Below are positions 58,873-64,000 of a DNA stretch of 64,000 nucleotides, piece by piece. The translations under genes were made by a program, and so were the position numbers. Source of the DNA: Williamsia muralis NBRC 105860 (GTDB lineage Bacteria; Actinomycetota; Actinomycetes; Mycobacteriales; Mycobacteriaceae); NCBI RefSeq assembly GCF_001598915.1, contig NZ_BDAP01000011.1, positions 1 through 64,000 of the forward strand, in the 5' to 3' direction. Each line of letters begins with the position of its first letter. The first letter of the stretch is position 1. The notes beneath the pieces were generated by a model. That model was given only the letters and a program-made list of their open reading frames with translations, was not told where the DNA came from and made no database searches.

Positions 58873-58899
58873 TTTCTTTATGGGCCAGAAGCGGTTTCG

Positions 58900-59259
58900 C
58901 TATCTGGGGTTTGTGGGGGTGTGGTCGACGGGGTTGGTGTCGGCGTCGGCGAGCATGCAGGCGGCGATCACGCGCACGTTCGACAGTCGGGCGGCTTCGT
59001 CCAAATGTTTGGTGGCTTCGGTGTGCCACGCGGCGCGCTGGTTCGGGTGGGTGGTCGATTCGCCCTGACGGATGTACATCGCGGCCTCGGCGGTTTCCCG
59101 TTCAATGGCCTCATCCAGGGCGGTGGCCCACTCTTCGGCCTGGGCATTCATGGCCTCGTGGAAGCTGATTCCGCGTAAACCGGCCATCATGCGGACCGCT
59201 GCCAGGTTCGGGGTTGCGACGGTCAGGGCGTCGAGTTCGGTGTAGGTGTCGATGCTCAT
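58900..59259 (-). CDS. Small helical protein, unrecognised
   Basis: 119 residues (LNAQAEEWATALDEAIERETAEAAMYI-like central helix, ATKHLDEAARLSNVRVIAACMLADAD). ATG overlaps the stop of the preceding gene (ATGA). Soluble; unknown function. Confidence 0.6.
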   Translation of the reverse strand: MSIDTYTELDALTVATPNLAAVRMMAGLRGISFHEAMNAQAEEWATALDEAIERETAEAAMYIRQGESTTHPNQRAAWHTEATKHLDEAARLSNVRVIAACMLADADTNPVDHTPTNPR

Positions 59260-59450
59260 GGGGCGCGCTCCTTGTCAGTGGGTGAAGTGGGGGGGTCGAT
59301 GACGGTGGCGGCGGCTACATGGGCTTCGGGGCTGGTAACCGCGAGGTCGAACAGGACGAACTTGGTGTCGTCGTCGAGATCGGTGTAGGCCGGATCACCG
59401 GGCATTTTCGTGTGGTTGTAGACGTGCTTCATCGCGGGCGTTCGGGTCAT
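59256..59450 (-). CDS. 64-aa protein, first gene behind class A repeat 4
   Basis: Starts MTRTPAMKHVYNHTKMPG. Another ATG 7 nt upstream lies closer to the gggaggc ribosome binding site but opens only a 20-codon frame, so translation here may be competed or coupled. Acidic middle (AYTDLDDDTKFVLFDLAV). Function unknown. Confidence 0.5.
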   Translation of the reverse strand: MTRTPAMKHVYNHTKMPGDPAYTDLDDDTKFVLFDLAVTSPEAHVAAATVIDPPTSPTDKERAP

Positions 59451-59479
59451 AGAACATGGCGTGCCTCCCTTGTGTTGTC

Positions 59480-59765
59480 GTGTCCGCCAGCTTTTTTGCC
59501 CTTCTGGCAAGGGAGATAAAGACCGGCTCAGGAGGACAGAGCACAAGATGTGGGCGGGAAGTTTTTCAGGGAGCGCAGCGAGTGCGGGTTGAAAAAGTTT
59601 CCGAGTCGGCAGGCCGGAGCGCAGCGGAGCCAGGTCTTGTGCGGCGGACGACGCCGGTCATGATCGGACGGCCAGAAGGGCAAAAGGGCTCTCTGGCCGA
59701 TAGGCCGGTGTCACTGCGCGCCGCAGGCGCATCCGAGTAGGTGACCGCGCAGCGGGCAAACAAAA
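59480..59765 (-). repeat. Structured leader repeat, class A copy 4
   Basis: Arms: gtccgcc (59482-59488)/ggcggac (59643-59649) crossing; ttttgcccttctggc (59494-59508)/gccagaagggcaaaa (59671-59685); gaccggc (59521-59527)/gccggtc (59653-59659). gcacaaga (59541-59548)/tcttgtgc (59635-59642) is an A-T to G-C compensatory change at the outer pair relative to copies 1 and 3. Core tttttca/tgaaaaa; gcgcc-gca-ggcgc at 59718-59730. Confidence 0.78.
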
Positions 59766-59799
59766 GGCCGGCCACCACGGGGGAGTGTGGTGGCCGGCC
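59766..59799 (-). terminator. Terminator upstream of class A copy 4
   Basis: Perfect 13-bp stem ggccggccaccac/gtggtggccggcc; the minus-strand flank is ttttgtttg. It stops transcripts from the TetR-like gene before the repeat. Confidence 0.7.
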
Positions 59800-59829
59800 A
59801 GGGGGAGGGGCCCGGTCGTGAGGACGCTG

Positions 59830-59892
59830 GGAGCTGGTTGTGCGGGAGCTGCGCTAGGTCGCGGTAGGGCTCGGTGTCGCGGAAGCCCTGGC
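59830..59892. repeat. 65-bp repeat C, copy 2
   Basis: Second copy of the sequence at 50348-50412 (shared tgtgcgggagctgcgcta at 59839-59856), again just right of a class A repeat and its terminator. Confidence 0.6.
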
Positions 59893-59948
59893 TTTAGGTC
59901 CCCTTTGCGCCGAACGCGAGCAACTGTTTTGCGACCCGGTCTCCCGGG

Positions 59949-61616
59949 CTAGTCAAACCGCAGGCTGGTCAGATACACGTCTTCGGTGGGTTGAATTTTC
60001 TCCACCGTGGCCGCGCGGATACCGGCGACGGTGCGCAGGGTGTCGAGGAATGGCTCAAGCTCTCGTAGCATCTCGGATGCCTCGCTTGCCGTTGGTCGTC
60101 TTCCGGTGACCATTCCAAGCGAGAGTTGGTTCACGAGAGCGGTGTTGAGTTTTCCTTGGTGGAGCACAGCCCAGGGCTTTGGCTGTTCGGAGTCTTCTGG
60201 CTCCAAGCGTTCGATCATTTCTTGCCGCGCCTGTCGGGCCCGGCTAGCAAGGACGGCTGCAGATCCCACGACCAGGGCGAACCGCTGCGCGGTCCGGTAG
60301 TACTCCATTGCGGCGGGCCGCAGATCACTTGGCGTGACGTTGAAAAGTGCTGTTGTCGGGTAAAGCGCTCCTATGTCTGCCGGTCGAGAGTCGTTGACGT
60401 CCGCGATGTCTCTTAGAAAGTCGGCGAGAAGTACCTGCCCGACGACTCCGTACCCAGTGAGCAGGATGAGATCGGGGAGGTGGAGCGCACTGGCGCTGGT
60501 GATGTCACCTGAGTTCCTGTCCACAAGTGTAATCATCGTGGCGAGTCCCCGGCTTGCCGTTGCCGCTTCGGTCGAGTCTTGTGCGCGCAGGTTGTCTAGC
60601 AGCCGATCTCGCAGTTCGGTGAGTTCTTCGTCGTCGCCGTTGTCTTGCAGGATCTGTCGGTACGCAAGCTGCGTTCCACACAGCCGAGTGACGAAGGGGA
60701 TGAGAATCCGAGGAGGGAGCGTTTTGCCTGCATTGGCGGAATCGACCAGGGTTCGTGCCATGGCAAGGGCGGCATCAATTTCGGCGGGGACGTCATCTTG
60801 GATTAGTGCTTGAGCTCGGGCACGGTGGTACTCGGCGGCAGCCGCGGTCAGCGGTTGGTTCAGTTTCTTCTCGTACACGGACTCTTTCCGCTTGTTCTCG
60901 GCCACAGCATGAAGGTGAGCGACGACATCGCGTGTGGCTCTCAGGTAGAGCAGTTCATCTGGCTCCGGTCCGACAGCGTCACTTGCCGCCTGAGCCAACC
61001 GTCTAGCGGCATCAGCTGCGATGCGGGCGAGTTGTGCTCCCAGTGCGTAATGCCGTGAGCGGTCGGCGTCCAGGTGCTCCAGCCCTCGCTCAGCGACTTG
61101 TCGTGCCTCCAGTGTTGTCGATGGATCCTTGGGCAACTGCAACAATCGGTACGACAGATAGCAACACGTTGTCGCAAGCAGGTAGTTCTCCTCCGGATGT
61201 GTTGCAACGCAATCGGCGTAGATGCTCCGTGTTGCTTCGACAGATTGGGAGATGTTCACATCAGCCAGACTTCGTAAGACCCGAACCTGATTGGTGACAT
61301 ACTCTCGGCTGTCTCGAGCTGCTGCGTACCCTTTGCCTGTTTGGAGGCGACGGGGAACGGCACGACCCGCCGCCGCACGCTCGTCGGCGACCGCGGCGAA
61401 TACCTCTTCCATGCTTGCGAACTGCCGCTTGACAGTGTTCACCGAGACGCCCGCTCGCCGTGCGAAGTCCTTCATCGTCACGGAGAACTCTCCGGCTTCT
61501 ACCAACCCCTCAGCCATCTCCAGGATGATGTGGCGGCTCTGGCGTTTACGTGTCTCAGCCGCACGCGCGCGCGCTTCGTCACGATTCTTCGAGCTGGATT
61601 CCATGCGATCCATCAC
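59949..61616 (-). CDS. Large regulator with TetR-like N-terminus
   Basis: 555 residues. A TetR-type HTH (FSVTMKDFARRAGVSVNTVKRQFASMEEVFAAV, about 43-76) is followed by about 450 residues of helical, TPR-like sequence instead of the usual 130-residue ligand domain. Lower GC bias than its neighbours. Divergent from a secreted hydrophobic-peptide gene, which it probably controls. Start uncertain among MMDRMES; the family was not recognised beyond the HTH. Confidence 0.65.
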   Translation of the reverse strand: MMDRMESSSKNRDEARARAAETRKRQSRHIILEMAEGLVEAGEFSVTMKDFARRAGVSVNTVKRQFASMEEVFAAVADERAAAGRAVPRRLQTGKGYAAARDSREYVTNQVRVLRSLADVNISQSVEATRSIYADCVATHPEENYLLATTCCYLSYRLLQLPKDPSTTLEARQVAERGLEHLDADRSRHYALGAQLARIAADAARRLAQAASDAVGPEPDELLYLRATRDVVAHLHAVAENKRKESVYEKKLNQPLTAAAAEYHRARAQALIQDDVPAEIDAALAMARTLVDSANAGKTLPPRILIPFVTRLCGTQLAYRQILQDNGDDEELTELRDRLLDNLRAQDSTEAATASRGLATMITLVDRNSGDITSASALHLPDLILLTGYGVVGQVLLADFLRDIADVNDSRPADIGALYPTTALFNVTPSDLRPAAMEYYRTAQRFALVVGSAAVLASRARQARQEMIERLEPEDSEQPKPWAVLHQGKLNTALVNQLSLGMVTGRRPTASEASEMLRELEPFLDTLRTVAGIRAATVEKIQPTEDVYLTSLRFD

Positions 61617-61778
61617 CGTCCTTGTGAGAAGAGTCCAGTGACGTCAAGGGTAGCCCAGTGTCCATATGGACACCAAGCGTCCGGTGATGTTCGATCGCGT
61701 CCAACGTATTCCCAGCGCCGCGTGCCCGTGCTTATAGTCGATTTGCCCCCCGAAAGACCTTATGTAGCAGGAGGATCA

Positions 61779-62336
61779 ATGATCACCAAGTTCATTTCAC
61801 ACGAGTACTCGCCTAGCTCGTTTGCAGAGTCGGCGGCCAAAACGGATGTTCCGCACCAGCGGGTCTCGCCATCGACGTCCGCTCCGCGGCGGACCTTTGC
61901 TGCGGTGACCGCGTTCTTGTTCGCAGCGCTCATCCTCATGGGAGTCACAGGCACTGGCGTTGCCAATGCGGTCGAGAGCGGCCCCGGCCACGGCGTTGGG
62001 CAGCGCGACCTTCTCCTCGACGGAGACGAGACCGCTCGAGCAGCCAGCGGCGACGTCTGGGCAGCGTACTCGTACTGCGTTGATGGCGGAATCATCGCGC
62101 AGTACGGGTTGACTTGGTCTGTTATCGGCGGTGGCGCTGGAACAGCCCTGGCTGCGGCATCGTTTGGCGTGAGCATTCCTGTAGCGACCGGAGTCGGCGG
62201 ATTCAGTGGCACTCTGGCCGCCTCAATCAGCTGCACCGGCATGGTGATCGACGCTGCCAAGAAGGCTCAGAGTCAGGGAAAGTGGGCCGGTCTGACATTC
62301 GCAGCCCCTGGTGGCGGCTGGAGCTGGACGTACTGA
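61779..62336 (+). CDS. Secreted Gly/Ala-rich hydrophobic protein
   Basis: 185 residues from an ATG after aggagg. An atypically long N-terminal region precedes the signal helix (FAAVTAFLFAALILMGVTGTGVANA). The mature part has two Cys (YSYCVDGG and SISCTGMV) around a Gly/Ala-rich hydrophobic segment (VIGGGAGTALAAASFGVSI) and ends GGGWSWTY. It looks like a secreted pore-forming or bacteriocin-like peptide; no immunity gene is evident. A 16-bp terminator follows. Confidence 0.62.
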   Translation: MITKFISHEYSPSSFAESAAKTDVPHQRVSPSTSAPRRTFAAVTAFLFAALILMGVTGTGVANAVESGPGHGVGQRDLLLDGDETARAASGDVWAAYSYCVDGGIIAQYGLTWSVIGGGAGTALAAASFGVSIPVATGVGGFSGTLAASISCTGMVIDAAKKAQSQGKWAGLTFAAPGGGWSWTY

Positions 62337-62350
62337 TCGAACTCGGCACG

Positions 62351-62387
62351 ACGAGTGCCCCCGACCGCGAGGGTCGGGGGCACTCGT
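62351..62387 (+). terminator. Strong terminator after the secreted-peptide gene
   Basis: Perfect 16-bp stem acgagtgcccccgacc / ggtcgggggcactcgt, loop gcgag, then gttgt. Confidence 0.8.
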
Positions 62388-62471
62388 GTTGTCCAGGCCG
62401 TGCCACGAGCACTGCGCGACGCATGCACGTTGTTCGACGCCAGGCGGGTACGAATTTGAGATGCTCTGTCC

Positions 62472-62844
62472 ATGACCGATGATTACCGGCCCCCGGATGC
62501 CGAGATCCCAGTGCCGGTAGGAACTGGGGTGAGCGTAATACCTTCCGGCGGTGGCGTGAGACCGAATTCGTGGTCGAAGACCCTGGACCGCTGCCCGCCG
62601 ACGCAGCGGTGCAGCTAGATCAATCCACCACTATCCGGCCACGTCGCTACGCGATCGCCCTCGACAACGGCAATCTCCTCTTCCTCCGTGGGCGGTCGAC
62701 CACACGTTGTCGGAAAACACTGCCCCCCAGGTCGTGGGGTTTGAGGTGATCGCGAAGTTGCAGGAATCGACGCGGGTCACCAAGACCGAGGCTGACATCT
62801 TCGCCGAATTACGGCCGCGAACCCATCGACTCCATCGCAGGTGA
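62472..62844 (+). pseudogene. Decayed gene with several frameshifts
   Basis: ATG ACC GAT GAT opens a 48-codon frame. The protein-like sequence then continues in a second frame (RWRETEFVVEDPG, YAIALDNGNLLFLRG) and a third (VGFEVIAKLQEST, KTEADIFAELRPR). At least two indels are needed to join them. The family was not recognised. Confidence 0.55.
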
Positions 62845-62879
62845 CAATCCCGGCGAGCTGGCGGATAATTAGGGTCAGG

Positions 62880-63082
62880 ATGACCACGATGACAACCACT
62901 GAACGAACCCGGCAAGCGGGAAGCGGCGACCACTCGCGCCCGCTGCCCGCCGCGCCGCCGCACGCATGGTCCTCGCCGCTGATAAGGCCGCCGGTCGCGA
63001 TATCGACCCGCGCATGGCCCCGGCCGCCGAGGGGTGCGACAAAGCTGACTGGCATGGTCACGTCACGGAGGTCAAGATATGA
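62880..63082 (+). pseudogene. Probable frameshifted small gene
   Basis: Starts MTTMTTTE, but the natural-looking continuation (ARMVLAADKAAGRDIDPRMAPAAEGCDKADWHGHVTEVKI region) lies in another frame and ends in a TGA overlapping the next ATG (ATGA). A one-base indel near 62900 would join the two. A short gene starting at ARM-Met is also possible. Confidence 0.35.
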
Positions 63083-63378
63083 GTCGCAAAACCGGTTACA
63101 CCCCCGAGCAGCGCGCCGCTGTCACACGGGTCCAGTGCCTGACAGCTCAGATCTCGCGCCTGGACCGCACCAGCCGTACGCGCCAGCTAACCCCGCACGA
63201 ACGCCAGACGAGGCGCACCTACGTCAATGAACGCGACCAGCTAAAACGTGCGTTACCGACTGGGTGGGGCGCTCTCTCGCGCACTTCACCCCAGGTGCAG
63301 GCGGCTGCATCGCACCAAGTCGCCGGCCCCGCCCAGGTTGTCAGTGGAGGGCTACCCGGATCGGCGCGGCGCCACTGA
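63079..63378 (+). CDS. Small basic protein, unrecognised
   Basis: 99 residues starting after ggaggtcaag. The basic helical first half (EQRAAVTRVQCLTAQISRLDRTSRTRQLTPHERQTRRTYVNERDQLKRAL) suggests nucleic-acid binding; the tail is low complexity. Coupled to the small frame upstream. Confidence 0.6.
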   Translation: MSRKTGYTPEQRAAVTRVQCLTAQISRLDRTSRTRQLTPHERQTRRTYVNERDQLKRALPTGWGALSRTSPQVQAAASHQVAGPAQVVSGGLPGSARRH

Positions 63379-63588
63379 TCTACCGGCGAATAGGTGCCCA
63401 AGATTGAGGGTCTAGATCGACGGGCCCCGGCCAGGACGATTCATTGTGAGATTCACCGCGCAGTTCGGCGAGCGCCCAGTGCGGGCAACCCTGCCCGACA
63501 TCCACATACCTACAGGGATTGATCCCTGAGCGCATCGCATGTGCTATCCAGGAAGCCAGATAGGACCGCGCTAGCACAGGAGTTTTAG
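63379..63588. other. Intergenic region without a clear gene
   Basis: 210 bp. A minus-strand frame crosses it but lacks a ribosome binding site and family resemblance. Nothing else was seen. Confidence 0.4.
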
Positions 63589-63648
63589 GTGACACGGATC
63601 TTCGACAACATCACCTCATCTCTGGGCAGTCACTTACGCGACCGATAG
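63589..63648 (+). pseudogene. Remnant of a larger gene start
   Basis: GTG after a good aggag site encodes MTRIFDNITSSLGSHLRDR and stops. The opening resembles the N-terminus of phospholipase-D-like helicase proteins from memory only. The rest appears lost by indels. Confidence 0.3.
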
Positions 63649-63746
63649 TATTCCCGGCGTGTCGCGCCGCGAATCGGCAGCGTCTGACTGAGTTCGTCGA
63701 CGTCTACACGTCGTAACGAGGTCCGAGTGCAACATTAGGAGAGCTG

Positions 63747-64000
63747 GTGGTCGACACAGACGGGCCGGAAGATACTTTGGAGCTCGTCTCCCTCGCGATG
63801 ACCTACCGCATCTGCCAGGACAAAGACTATGACTCCACTCTTTCGAACGTCGAGGACGGTTACGGCGTCAGCGAAGATGCCGAGTGCTGGGAGATGAAGG
63901 CCATCCTCACCTCGAAGATCAACCCATCACAACTAGCGGACGATTCAGGTGACGCCCGGGGTGAAGCGAAGATCGAGGCAATTCGGTCGAGCATTCGGGA
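63747..64000 (+). CDS. Incomplete gene at the window edge
   Basis: GTG after attaggag begins an open frame that runs past position 64000 (at least 84 codons): VDTDGPEDTLELVSLAMTYRI, then CQDKDYDSTLSNVEDGYG and ECWEMKAILTSKINPSQLAD. Acidic, soluble, unrecognised. Confidence 0.5.
   Translation, partial: MVDTDGPEDTLELVSLAMTYRICQDKDYDSTLSNVEDGYGVSEDAECWEMKAILTSKINPSQLADDSGDARGEAKIEAIRSSIR

Noticed and set aside
50004-59765. Whether the six repeats form a CRISPR array
   Set aside because: Units are ~280 bp, far apart, internally structured and each tied to an operon; no short repeat-spacer pattern.
50004-59765. Whether the class A repeats are miniature transposons
   Set aside because: No terminal inverted repeats at their outer ends and no target duplications; they always sit just 5' of a gene on one strand.
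63380-63595. A 71-codon minus-strand frame
   Set aside because: No start signal and no family resemblance; it overlaps the likely control region of plus-strand genes.

Overview
The window is a high-GC actinobacterial conjugative plasmid, or an integrated element of the same kind. Cutinase-family and resuscitation-factor-like domains, an LpqH-type lipoprotein, a leucine-carboxyl-methyltransferase-like (TIGR00027 type) methyltransferase and a MAB_1171c-type membrane protein point to a mycolic-acid-containing host (Mycobacteriaceae, or a near relative such as Gordonia, Rhodococcus or Nocardia). Nothing seen is chromosomal housekeeping. No database could be searched, so all family names rest on motifs and gene order.

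Layout. (1) 1-5.7 kb, replication block: an IS3-family element sits in the 3' end of a primase/polymerase-like rep gene. A second rep-type gene, a zinc-finger protein and a small RHH-like protein follow. The 5' ends of both rep genes overlap a duplicated hairpin-rich plus-strand sequence that ends in a rho-independent terminator, a candidate pair of countertranscribed RNAs. (2) 5.8-10.8 kb, accessory cassette: alpha/beta hydrolase, methyltransferase, MAB_1171c-like membrane protein, IrrE/ImmA-type peptidase and two regulators. (3) 11.5-31.3 kb, one long plus-strand transfer operon: secreted and membrane proteins, cutinase, a four-domain peptidoglycan hydrolase, ParA-like ATPase, VirB2-like, VirB6/TrbL-like, an SCO6880-type protein plus a VirB4-type ATPase, and a VirD4/TraG coupling protein. 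(4) 31.4-38.5 kb: a lone ORC/STAND-like ATPase, the large MobF relaxase-helicase, a hairpin-rich probable oriT and a small accessory protein.

(5) 38.5-62.4 kb, almost all minus-strand small genes transcribed back toward the probable oriT: lipoproteins, a nuclease, a Fic toxin with two VbhA-like antitoxins, a DnaB-N-like protein, NrdH, an IS110 element, DUF3560 and LPD29-type proteins, HigBA, a ParB-like protein and a TetR-like regulator divergent from a secreted peptide gene. The right edge (62.4-63.7 kb) holds decayed genes and an incomplete gene.

Most unusual content: six long structured repeats (four class A, two class B) each lie just upstream of a minus-strand operon in region 5. They share a core hairpin, and their stems differ by compensatory changes. 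Their placement and orientation fit leading-region single-stranded promoters (Frpo-like) that would express anti-defence and establishment genes when the strand enters a recipient. A second highlight is a C-terminal tail shared by the Fic protein and an otherwise unrelated neighbour, possibly a secretion signal for the conjugation machine. Third, two hairpins at 11.1 kb have different stems but the same 17-nt loop sequence.
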